6,790 nucleotides of DNA, taken from assembly GCA_002427015.1 (NCBI GenBank), contig DIPE01000079.1, positions 16,696 to 23,485 on the forward strand, given 5' to 3'. Below the pieces are notes generated by a model, which was given only the letters and a program-made list of their open reading frames with translations, did not search any database and was not told the origin of the DNA. Shown in pieces: positions 1-5,531 of the stretch. The position numbers and the translations under genes were made by a program. Positions within the stretch are counted from its first letter, which is position 1. Each line of letters begins with the position of its first letter. The stretch comes from Firmicutes bacterium UBA5496 (GTDB taxonomy: Bacteria > Bacillota > Proteinivoracia > UBA4975).

Positions 1-938
1 AGGGGGCCGGAAACGGAGTCTTTTACTTCAATATTCAAGCCGCGGCCATCATGGCTGAAACCAATATGTTCATAAAGATCGTTGATAATGCCCTGTTCAA
101 ATCCCAGATGGTTAAGCATGGCTAAGGCATAGCTGATGGCGTTGACGCCAGTCTCGGGGGTGCTGCCGTGAGCGGATACACCCTTAAAAACCATGGTAAT
201 CCCCGTCTCATCCCGTTCCAGATCCATCTTGGCGCCGATCTTAGCCGCCGTCTTTACCAGCAGCCCTTCATCTTCGATGCCCCTCAGTTTGACCCAGCAG
301 CGGTCGGGAACCATATTGGGACGGTTGCCTCCATGAATATCCACAAGTTCAATGCCCTTGGGACATTGCAGGGCGCCGGACAGCTCCACCATGAGAATGC
401 CTTTTTCGCTGTTGATTACAGGGAATTCCGCATCAGGGGTAAAGCCAATCTCGGGCTTGCCTGCTATGGGCAAATAATGATGCATGCAATCCCAGCCGCT
501 TTCTTCATCGCAGCCCAGGATTATGCGGATGCGGCGCTGAGGCTGCCAGCCGGAATCCCTCAAAGCGGCCATTCCATAGAGCGCTGCCATGGTCGGTCCC
601 TTATCATCGATAGCGCCCCGCCCAAACAACTTGCCATCGATGATTTCCCCGCCAAAGGGATCAACACTCCAGCCCTCGCCGGCGGGAACAACATCCAGGT
701 GGCACAGGACTCCTAAGGTTTCAGGACCGTCGCCAAACTCAATGTGGCCGGCATAGCCGGAAAAATTCTCTGTTTTAAAGCCCAGCTCTCTGCCCTTGGC
801 CAAGACATACTCCAGGGCGCAGGCGACTTCCTCGCCAAAGGGTTTGCCTTCCCCAGCAGAAGCATTTTTGACACTGGCAATGCGCACTATTTCCTGGGTA
901 GCCTCAATCAGCTCATCCCGATTGCCGATAATCATCAT
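1..938 (-). CDS. pepV: PepV-type M20 dipeptidase, C-terminus off the left edge
   Basis: This is a zinc-dependent cytoplasmic dipeptidase of the M20 family (PepV/Sapep group), which cleaves dipeptides in peptide catabolism. The window holds the first 312 residues; family members are usually about 460-470, so about 150 are missing, including the last metal-ligand histidine. Visible motifs are HLDVVPAGEGW (His80 metal ligand, Asp82 catalytic partner), GRGAIDDKG (Asp111 bridging ligand), CDEESG (Glu145 general base, Glu146 ligand) and TPDAEFP (Asp169 ligand). VSAHGSTPE around His257 belongs to the lid domain. All expected residues are intact in the visible part. Two ATG codons stand side by side at 938 and 935. 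GGAGG at 943-947 lies 4 bases from the first and 7 from the second, so initiation at 935 is equally possible. It follows plsY by 23 bases and is probably the distal gene of that operon. Residue roles are by analogy with PepV. Confidence 0.92.
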   Translation of the reverse strand, partial: MMIIGNRDELIEATQEIVRIASVKNASAGEGKPFGEEVACALEYVLAKGRELGFKTENFSGYAGHIEFGDGPETLGVLCHLDVVPAGEGWSVDPFGGEIIDGKLFGRGAIDDKGPTMAALYGMAALRDSGWQPQRRIRIILGCDEESGWDCMHHYLPIAGKPEIGFTPDAEFPVINSEKGILMVELSGALQCPKGIELVDIHGGNRPNMVPDRCWVKLRGIEDEGLLVKTAAKIGAKMDLERDETGITMVFKGVSAHGSTPETGVNAISYALAMLNHLGFEQGIINDLYEHIGFSHDGRGLNIEVKDSVSGP

Positions 939-961
939 TACACCTCCAAAAAAATTCCAAA

Positions 962-1546
962 TTATTTATCTCCAAATCTGCGCTCGCTGCCTGCCCGCAG
1001 CGCTTTAATATTGACCTTATGCCTGTACATGCCAATGAGCAGCAGCAAGACGCCCAGCCCCTTAAACCAAAGGCTGACATCTGTGACCAGCAACAAAATA
1101 GCCATGGTCAGAATAAAGTTCAAAGATCCCAGGGAAACATACTTAGTCATGAGCACGATAAATACCGCCGACAACAGGGCGCCAACAGCCAATTCCGGAA
1201 AAAGGAAGAGGTACGCGCCTACAGAAACGGCGATGCCCTTGCCCCCCCTGAATCCAACATATACAGACCAGTTGTGGCCAACTACAGCCGCCAGCACGGC
1301 GCAAAACAAGCCTGCTTCCGTTCCCAGCCAAGCGCGGGTGACCAATAGAGCCAGCAGGACTTTGCCCGCATCCATCAGGGCAACAATAACGCCTAAGCGT
1401 GGGCCCAAAACACGGTATGCATTGGTGCCGCCAATGTTGCCGCTGCCCTCGCTGGTAATATCCTTGCCCTTAAGCTGCCCAATTATATAAGCGGACGGAA
1501 TTGCCCCCAGAAGGTAGCTGTATATGCTCACAAGCGCGTAGTGCAT
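962..1546 (-). CDS. plsY: Glycerol-3-phosphate acyltransferase PlsY
   Basis: PlsY is an integral membrane enzyme that transfers an acyl group from acyl-phosphate (made by PlsX) to glycerol-3-phosphate, giving lysophosphatidic acid, the first step of phospholipid synthesis in most bacteria. The 194-residue length is normal. All three active-site motifs are visible: GSGNIGGTN at 34-42, GHNWSVYVGFRGGKGIA at 90-106, and a C-terminal motif at 176-191 with His177, Asn179, Arg184, Gly186 and Glu188. Motif 1 has Gly40 where Ala is usual, a mild variant. Hydrophobic stretches at about 4-24, 52-70, 78-92, 108-133 and 141-173 fit the multi-pass topology. The ATG is 7 bases from GGAGG at 1554-1558. It lies 34 bases after the GNAT-like gene and 23 before the dipeptidase gene, so co-transcription is likely. 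The family call is firm; the operon is inferred. Confidence 0.96.
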   Translation of the reverse strand: MHYALVSIYSYLLGAIPSAYIIGQLKGKDITSEGSGNIGGTNAYRVLGPRLGVIVALMDAGKVLLALLVTRAWLGTEAGLFCAVLAAVVGHNWSVYVGFRGGKGIAVSVGAYLFLFPELAVGALLSAVFIVLMTKYVSLGSLNFILTMAILLLVTDVSLWFKGLGVLLLLIGMYRHKVNIKALRAGSERRFGDK

Positions 1547-1580
1547 CTGATCTCCTCCAAATAAGTCTGCAGCAAATATA

Positions 1581-2276
1581 CTATTCCCCGGCGGCTACGT
1601 AATAATAGAGCTGGCTGAATTCACGGTAGCCCAGAGGTTCCAGGATGGCCAACAACTTTCTGTCCGCCCGCACTACCACCGGGCTCTCTTGAGCAAGAAG
1701 GAGGTTGGTAACAGCTCCCCAGGCCTGTTCTGTCCAGTAGCTCTCCTCTTTGACCGGGACCCACTGAATTATTTCCTGCCAGGGGGACACCACCTGCTGA
1801 CTGGAACAGGCGGCCACCAAGCCTCCCTCAGAATCCCGGACTTCATAGTCCCAGCCCCCCAAGGTATTGGGATCGGGAGCAGAGCTCACCGAAACCTCAA
1901 ACCGCTTTTTCCAGGTACGGGTCAAGTTGCGGACGCAGAGAGAGGACTGGGTGAGCGCCCCCCCAGGAAACCAGCGCTGCAGCATATCCAGGGTATGGGG
2001 GCTGGCGGTATAAAAGCGGCAGAGGTCAAGCTCCGGCAGTTGAGCCAGCAGCGTCTCCAGCAGCATTTCATTTTCCAGCCTAAGCCAGATGCACTGGCGG
2101 TGGACGGCCAGCAGTCCTGCAGTCCAGGGGAATGAGCCCAAGCCATATACTGCGCTGGCGGGAGTCTCAATACAGGATTCCAGCACCCAGAGCAGTTCAT
2201 AATTATCTAAAGGCGCCTCCATCAGGCATTGATGCAGTTCCCTGATTTGCGCCCGGCTAAGCTTTTCTGCCTGCAC
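1581..2276 (-). CDS. Divergent protein with likely GNAT-fold C-terminal half
   Basis: This 231-residue soluble protein is not clearly recognised. The C-terminal half resembles a GNAT acetyltransferase. An EVRDSEGGLVAACSS strand pair at 145-159 is followed by a strand (EIIQWVPV, 168-175) and a helix beginning TEQAWGAVTNLLL (182-194), placed where the acetyl-CoA-binding loop would be. Last comes PLGYREFSQLYYYVA (214-228), like the usual C-terminal GF/GY segment. The expected [Q/R]xxGx[G/A] motif is only partly met (Gln184, Gly187, then Val189), so cofactor binding and activity are uncertain. The N-terminal half (1-120) has no motif I can name and may be a decayed GNAT-like domain. The start is GTG, supported by GAGGTG at 2282-2287, 5 bases upstream; the next in-frame ATG (codon 19) would drop 18 residues and has no comparable site. 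It is the first gene of a likely operon with plsY and the dipeptidase. The reading frame is firm; the function is a guess. Confidence 0.75.
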   Translation of the reverse strand: MQAEKLSRAQIRELHQCLMEAPLDNYELLWVLESCIETPASAVYGLGSFPWTAGLLAVHRQCIWLRLENEMLLETLLAQLPELDLCRFYTASPHTLDMLQRWFPGGALTQSSLCVRNLTRTWKKRFEVSVSSAPDPNTLGGWDYEVRDSEGGLVAACSSQQVVSPWQEIIQWVPVKEESYWTEQAWGAVTNLLLAQESPVVVRADRKLLAILEPLGYREFSQLYYYVAAGE

Positions 2277-2299
2277 AGACTCACCTCTTTTGTAAATTC

Positions 2300-2328
2300 A
2301 GTATACCACAGAACAAAGGAATGGCCAG
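2300..2328 (-). promoter_or_regulatory. Candidate sigma-A promoter for the GNAT-like/plsY/pepV operon
   Basis: Read on the minus strand, TATACT (2300-2305) is preceded by TGG, an extended -10. A poor -35 (CTGGCC, 2323-2328) lies 17 bases upstream. The start would fall near 2293, leaving a short leader of about 17 bases before the GTG codon. A second TATACT at 2331-2336 has TTGGCG (2352-2357) upstream, but with only a 15-base spacer. Either or both could serve the operon. The call rests on sequence match alone. Confidence 0.42.
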
Positions 2329-2381
2329 ACAGTATATTTTTTCCCTGCCGGCGCCAAGCTAGTAAGGAACAAATACAAAAA

Positions 2382-2387
2382 AGGAGG
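2382..2387 (+). promoter_or_regulatory. Strong SD site fixing the start of the first coat-like gene
   Basis: AGGAGG lies 7 bases before the ATG at 2395. A second in-frame ATG at 2407 (codon 5) would be 19 bases away, so the upstream start is preferred. I found no convincing sigma-A or sporulation-sigma promoter between 2277 and 2394 for this strand. Confidence 0.8.
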
Positions 2388-2394
2388 CGCATAC

Positions 2395-2604
2395 ATGCAG
2401 GGCAACATGTCCCATAAGGAATTGCACTATTTGGAGGACTGCCTCAAGGCAGAGCAGCTGGCCATCCACAAATGCAATTTCTTTGGCTCTGAATCCCAGG
2501 ACCGGGAAGTCTCAGAAATTTGTATGAATATGGCCAACAGGCATCAACAGCATTATAACACACTGCTGCAGCATTTACAGAACCGCAACAGGGGAATTCA
2601 ATAG
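2395..2604 (+). CDS. Small spore-coat-like helical protein (CotF-related)
   Basis: This is a 69-residue, mostly helical hydrophilic protein. Its pattern is that of short clostridial proteins usually annotated as spore coat proteins, with a ferritin-like or CotF-type helix pair: helix 1 around ELHYLEDCLKAEQLAIHK (9-26) and helix 2 around REVSEICMNMANRHQQHYNTLLQHL (37-61). The RHQQHYNTLL segment matches the H-x-x-H stretch of that group. It is about half the size of a full four-helix unit and carries three cysteines (16, 27, 43), which could be cross-linked in the coat. I see no signal peptide or membrane segment. The next gene begins 8 bases after its stop, and that gene's SD overlaps this stop codon, so the two are co-transcribed and probably translationally coupled. 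A structural role in the spore is inferred; direct homology should be tested. Confidence 0.75.
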   Translation: MQGNMSHKELHYLEDCLKAEQLAIHKCNFFGSESQDREVSEICMNMANRHQQHYNTLLQHLQNRNRGIQ

Positions 2605-2612
2605 GAGGGAAA

Positions 2613-2894
2613 ATGAAAATAAGCCCGGAAATTCGCTGGACAGCAAGCAATATTTTGGAAGAGGCAATATCCTGTCAAAAACACCTGACCAGTCTGTACA
2701 ATTCCGCTGCCACCGAAGCCAGCACCACAGCAATCAGAGATGATTTTCGCAGCATTCTCATGGACACACATCAGCTCCATCAGGACCTGTTTACCGTCAT
2801 GCAGCGCCGGGGCCTGTACATGCCCCAAACCGCTCCTACCCAGGAAATAGATCAGGCCTGGCAAAAATACAGTTCCCAGCAACAAACATATTAA
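2613..2894 (+). CDS. CotF-family spore coat protein
   Basis: This 93-residue protein fits the CotF (coat F) family of small ferritin-like proteins found in endospores of Bacilli and Clostridia. Helix 1 is around ISPEIRWTASNILEEAISCQKHLTSLYN (3-30) and helix 2 around AIRDDFRSILMDTHQLHQDLFTVMQ (40-64). The family's ending follows, DTHQLHQDLFTVMQRRGLY then MPQTAP (51-75), close to the common E-x-H-x-x-x-x-x-L-F-x-x-M-x-x-R-G-W/Y-Y-x-P pattern. A charged and polar tail, rich in Gln from 88, closes the protein. AGGAGG at 2603-2608 lies 4 bases before the ATG and overlaps the preceding stop. It is the second gene of a two-gene unit that ends at the hairpin terminator 5 bases downstream. Its role is presumably structural in the coat of the forming spore; which compartment makes it cannot be read from the sequence. 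Confidence 0.85.
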   Translation: MKISPEIRWTASNILEEAISCQKHLTSLYNSAATEASTTAIRDDFRSILMDTHQLHQDLFTVMQRRGLYMPQTAPTQEIDQAWQKYSSQQQTY

Positions 2895-2934
2895 AAAAAG
2901 GGGGTGCCCCGGGGCCCGGGGCACCCCCTTTTGC
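2893..2934. terminator. Bidirectional intrinsic terminator
   Basis: A perfect 14-base inverted repeat (2900-2913 and 2915-2928) with one central base forms a very GC-rich hairpin. GGGGGTGCCCCGGG pairs with CCCGGGGCACCCCC, and the innermost pairs must open to form the loop. The left flank is A7 (2893-2899), which gives U7 on minus-strand transcripts. The right flank is T4 (2929-2932) for the plus strand. It sits between the converging coat-protein pair and rubredoxin gene, and should end both. By T-run length it looks stronger for the rubredoxin direction. Confidence 0.93.
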
Positions 2935-2940
2935 ATTTAG

Positions 2941-3078
2941 CTAGATTTCCTCAAAAAAGTCTTTGCTTACGCCACATTCAGGACATACCCAGTCCTCGGG
3001 CAGATCTTCAAAGGCGATTCCATCCTCAAGGTCTGGATCATATACGTACTCACATACTGTACAGCGCCATTTGCTCAT
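2941..3078 (-). CDS. Short-loop rubredoxin, 45 residues
   Basis: Rubredoxin is a small cytoplasmic electron carrier with one iron bound by four cysteines, used in anaerobes for peroxide and oxygen detoxification and other redox steps. Both cysteine knuckles are present: CTVC (Cys6, Cys9) and CPEC (Cys32, Cys35). The conserved YVYDP, FEDLPEDWVCPECGVSKD and a terminal FFEEI are also visible. The usual length is 52-54; this one is 45 because the loop between YDP and FEDLP is about 7 residues shorter, as in the known 45-residue rubredoxin of Desulfovibrio desulfuricans. Glu10 stands where Gly is common after the second cysteine. The ATG has AGGAGG (3089-3094) 10 bases away, and the adjoining GGGGGTG is closer. 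It has its own promoter after thiI and ends 12 bases before the bidirectional terminator. The partner protein is not in the window. Confidence 0.95.
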   Translation of the reverse strand: MSKWRCTVCEYVYDPDLEDGIAFEDLPEDWVCPECGVSKDFFEEI

Positions 3079-3083
3079 TTACA

Positions 3084-3110
3084 CACCCCCTCCTCTAAAA
3101 AATTCCTCCC
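3084..3110 (-). promoter_or_regulatory. Doubled SD-like sequence in the rubredoxin leader
   Basis: Read on the minus strand, GGGAGG (3105-3110) is followed by a run of T and then by AGAGGAGGGGGTG (3084-3096) just before the rubredoxin ATG at 3078. Only the proximal block is placed to start translation; no start codon with a useful reading frame follows the distal one. The distal copy may be chance purine richness, a ribosome standby site or a remnant. Confidence 0.5.
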
Positions 3111-3123
3111 TGAGTTAATGAAG

Positions 3124-3152
3124 ATTATACCAATACATTTGGATTTTTACAA
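3124..3152 (-). promoter_or_regulatory. Near-consensus sigma-A promoter for rubredoxin
   Basis: Read on the minus strand, the -35 TTGTAA (3147-3152, 4 of 6 matches) is separated by exactly 17 bases from TATAAT (3124-3129, 6 of 6). The bases just before the -10 are TGG, an extended -10. The predicted start is near 3117, giving a leader of about 39 bases. The -35 begins 8 bases after the thiI stop, so rubredoxin can be made independently of the upstream operon. No hairpin follows thiI, so read-through can add to it. Confidence 0.85.
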
Positions 3153-3160
3153 CAAGAATT

Positions 3161-4333
3161 TCACTGCCCTTTATATGTCTTGGTCTCAATTCCCTCAACG
3201 GCCTGGGCCACTAATTCCTCAATATCCAGGTTTGCTTCCGCTTCTGCGGCCTGGACCAAGGTGGGCCGTGTCTTGGGATGAGGAGAGACAAAGAGAGTGC
3301 AGCAGTCCTGAAAAGGCTCAATTGAAGTATCATAAGTGCCAATTCTTCGGGCTATATCCATGATTTCCACCTTGTCCAGGGCCACCACCGGGCGCAGCAC
3401 CGGCAGAGAGACTGCCGAATTAATGGTCAGCATGCTTTCCAGAGTCTGGCTGGCAACCTGCCCTACACTTTCGCCGGTGATCAGGGCCAAAGCCCCCCGG
3501 CGGCGGGCCAGTTCTTCCGCCACCCGGAACATGAAGCGGCGCATGATAGTAATGGTCAGGTCTTCAGGCACATTTTCCATGAGGCTGCGCTGCACTGGGG
3601 TAAAATTGACCACATGCAGATTGACCGGCGCCCACTCAGCCAGGATAGCGGCCAGCTTCTCCACCTTGCCCAGGGCCCGGGGAGAGGTAAAGGGGGGAGT
3701 GTCAAAGTACACCGCCTCCAGGGATATCCCCCGTTTCATGGCCATCCAGCCCGCCACGGGACTGTCAATGCCGCCAGAGAGCAGGAGCACCCCTCTGCCA
3801 GTAACCCCTACCGGCAGGCCGCCGGAACCGGGAAACACCCGGGAAAAGACATAGGCCCCATCCGGTCGGACCTCTACATTGACAACCCGCTGGGGCGTGT
3901 GGAGATCGACTTTCAGCCCGGGGCATGAGTCCAGCAATAAGCCGCCTAACTCCCGGTTAATTTCCATGGAGTTCAGCTCAAAGCTTTTGAGAGAGCGGCG
4001 GGCGGCCACCTTAAAGGTTTCCGGCTGTCCATCGGCCAACAGCTCATTTAAAGCGGCGGCGCCAATGGCCTCCATATTCAACTGGGTCTGCACCACCGGA
4101 CTAAAAGAAACCAAACCAAAAACCCTTCCCAGGGCAGGGATAACTAGGCCTAAATTGCAGCCAGCAGGCAAATCCACAAAGATCCGGCCGTAGGGAGTGC
4201 TGACCCGGAAACCCGGACCAAGGGGGCTTAGGGCCCGCCGCACATTGGCGGCCAAGGCTCTGATAAAAAATGCCCGGTTCTTGCCCTTCAGTCCCACTTC
4301 GCCAAAGCGCAGCAACATTTTATTGTATGTCAT
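3161..4333 (-). CDS. thiI: tRNA 4-thiouridine synthase ThiI, without rhodanese domain
   Basis: ThiI adenylates uridine 8 of tRNA and replaces its oxygen with sulfur; in some bacteria the protein also serves thiazole synthesis for thiamin. The 390 residues comprise an N-terminal ferredoxin-like domain (about 1-60, with RFGEVGLKGKNR at 9-20), a THUMP tRNA-binding domain (about 60-165) and a PP-loop ATP-pyrophosphatase domain. The PP-loop motif SGGIDS is at 186-191; GESVGQVASQTLESM (287-301) and FQDCCTLFVSPHPKTRP (341-357) follow. Cys344 aligns with the conserved cysteine of the E. coli enzyme's catalytic domain, and Cys345 is adjacent. The C-terminal rhodanese domain of the roughly 480-residue E. 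coli protein is absent, as in Bacillus. The ATG overlaps the desulfurase stop as ATGA, with AAGGAGG (4339-4345) 5 bases upstream, so coupled translation is likely. Sulfur is presumably handed over directly by that desulfurase, as in the B. subtilis NifZ-ThiI pair. Confidence 0.96.
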   Translation of the reverse strand: MTYNKMLLRFGEVGLKGKNRAFFIRALAANVRRALSPLGPGFRVSTPYGRIFVDLPAGCNLGLVIPALGRVFGLVSFSPVVQTQLNMEAIGAAALNELLADGQPETFKVAARRSLKSFELNSMEINRELGGLLLDSCPGLKVDLHTPQRVVNVEVRPDGAYVFSRVFPGSGGLPVGVTGRGVLLLSGGIDSPVAGWMAMKRGISLEAVYFDTPPFTSPRALGKVEKLAAILAEWAPVNLHVVNFTPVQRSLMENVPEDLTITIMRRFMFRVAEELARRRGALALITGESVGQVASQTLESMLTINSAVSLPVLRPVVALDKVEIMDIARRIGTYDTSIEPFQDCCTLFVSPHPKTRPTLVQAAEAEANLDIEELVAQAVEGIETKTYKGQ

Positions 4334-5481
4334 CGGGTCCTCCTTCCCCGCACAAAGGCCAATTCCGCCAAAACCTGCTTGATTCTGTGCAAAGCGTATT
4401 CAATTTCCGCCTCAGTGTTAAGGGCGGAAAAACTAAAGCGCAGCAAGCCTTCAGCCGTCTTTTTGTCTAAATCCATTGCTTCTGCCACGTGGCTGAGCTG
4501 CCCCTTCTTGCCGGAACAGGCCGCCCCCGTGGATACATACACGCCATAGGCCGACAGGGCCTGAAGCAGCACCTCCCCCCGGAAGCCGGGGAAAGAAACC
4601 GCAACTATGTGAGGCGCAGCGTCGGCAGGGGAAATTACCTTGCAGGACAAGCCTTGGAGGCCTTTAAGAAATTGGCTCCGCAGCCTGGCCACATGGGTCA
4701 GGTTTCCCGCCAGATTTTCTGTGAGCTCAAGGGCCGCCTGGCCAAAGCCAATAATCCCCAGGACATTTTCCGTGCCCGAGCGCAAACCGCCTTCCTGGCC
4801 GCCTCCCCAGAGAAGGGGAAGCAACAAATCCCGCCTGTCTGCATACAGCGCCCCTGAACCCTTGGGACCGTGGATTTTATGGGCGCTGACTGAAGCCAGA
4901 TTGATTCCCAGTTCCGCAGGGTGAAAGGGGATTTTCCCCAGAGCCTGGACTGCGTCTGCATGAATGCATGCCCCGGGCTGCCTGGATTTCACCAGGCTGA
5001 CTATATCCTTAAGGGGCTGGATGGCGCCGGTTTCATTATTGACAGCCATTATGCTCACCAGCTGCACCGGCTGGGCCAGGGCTTCTTCCAGGGCCCTAAT
5101 TTGCACCTTGCCCTGAGCATCTACCGGCAGGCGCAGCACCTCCCACCCCTGTTGCTCCAAATCCTTAAAAACTTCCAATACTGACGGATGTTCAATACTG
5201 GAGGTCACAATCCGGCCTCGCCGCGGAGACCGGGCCAGAAAACCCTTTATGGCTAAATTATTGGCCTCAGTTCCCCCGGAAGTAAAAACCAGGCTGGCCG
5301 GGGATACCCCCAGCAGCCGGGCCGCATTTGCTCTGGCTGCATCCAGCATTTTTTCCGCTTCCACACCCAGGCCGTGAAGGGATGAGGGATTGGCATAGAA
5401 AGACATAGCCGCGGTCATGGCTGTAATCACTTGGGGACTTAAGGGCGTAGTTGCTGCATTGTCTAGATAAACCTGTTCCAT
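4330..5481 (-). CDS. Cysteine desulfurase (NifS/IscS family), likely sulfur donor to ThiI
   Basis: This is a PLP-dependent fold-type I enzyme that converts cysteine to alanine and carries the released sulfur as a persulfide. Visible features are the N-terminal YLDNAATTP (5-13), GGTEANN (69-75), SIEHPSVLE with His98 stacking on PLP, NNETGAIQP (148-156), HADAVQALGK with Asp176 (174-183), SAHKIHGPKG with Schiff-base Lys202 (199-208), RSGTEN (234-239) and TGAACSGKKGQLSHV, where Cys322 is the likely persulfide carrier. All key residues are intact, and 383 residues is the usual length. The ATG is the only start in frame after an upstream stop at about 5506; its SD (GGAG, 5490-5493) is weak. Overlap with thiI points to the dedicated NifZ-type role known from B. 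subtilis rather than general Fe-S assembly, but a general IscS-like role is not excluded. It follows the lipoprotein gene by 50 bases with no terminator. Confidence 0.95.
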   Translation of the reverse strand: MEQVYLDNAATTPLSPQVITAMTAAMSFYANPSSLHGLGVEAEKMLDAARANAARLLGVSPASLVFTSGGTEANNLAIKGFLARSPRRGRIVTSSIEHPSVLEVFKDLEQQGWEVLRLPVDAQGKVQIRALEEALAQPVQLVSIMAVNNETGAIQPLKDIVSLVKSRQPGACIHADAVQALGKIPFHPAELGINLASVSAHKIHGPKGSGALYADRRDLLLPLLWGGGQEGGLRSGTENVLGIIGFGQAALELTENLAGNLTHVARLRSQFLKGLQGLSCKVISPADAAPHIVAVSFPGFRGEVLLQALSAYGVYVSTGAACSGKKGQLSHVAEAMDLDKKTAEGLLRFSFSALNTEAEIEYALHRIKQVLAELAFVRGRRTR

Positions 5482-5531
5482 ATAATTCGCTCCATCTTTT
5501 TTTCCATACTACCATATATTGCCCCTATTCT

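Noticed and set aside
168..716. A 182-codon open frame on the plus strand
   Set aside because: It is antisense to the dipeptidase gene in a region where the opposite strand carries all the M20 metal-binding motifs; no SD or known motif supports it.
744..1490. A 248-codon open frame on the plus strand, longer than plsY itself
   Set aside because: It lies antisense to plsY and the dipeptidase gene, whose catalytic motifs are unmistakable. Its translation shows no recognisable domain and it crosses the gap between the two real genes.
2310..2394. A sigma-A or sporulation-sigma promoter for the coat-like genes
   Set aside because: TATATT at 2333-2338 has only AGAACA at the right distance, and no paired -35 and -10 fits the sigma-E, sigma-G or sigma-K patterns well enough to report.
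3336..3854. A 172-codon open frame on the plus strand within thiI
   Set aside because: It is antisense to the PP-loop domain and rich in Arg, Ser and Thr as expected of a shadow frame; it has no domain signature.
5267..5515. An upstream overlapping frame that could fuse with the desulfurase by slippage at A7 (5497-5503)
   Set aside because: The desulfurase is full length from its own ATG and begins with the normal family N-terminus. The overlapping frame continues inside the desulfurase coding region as non-homologous sequence.
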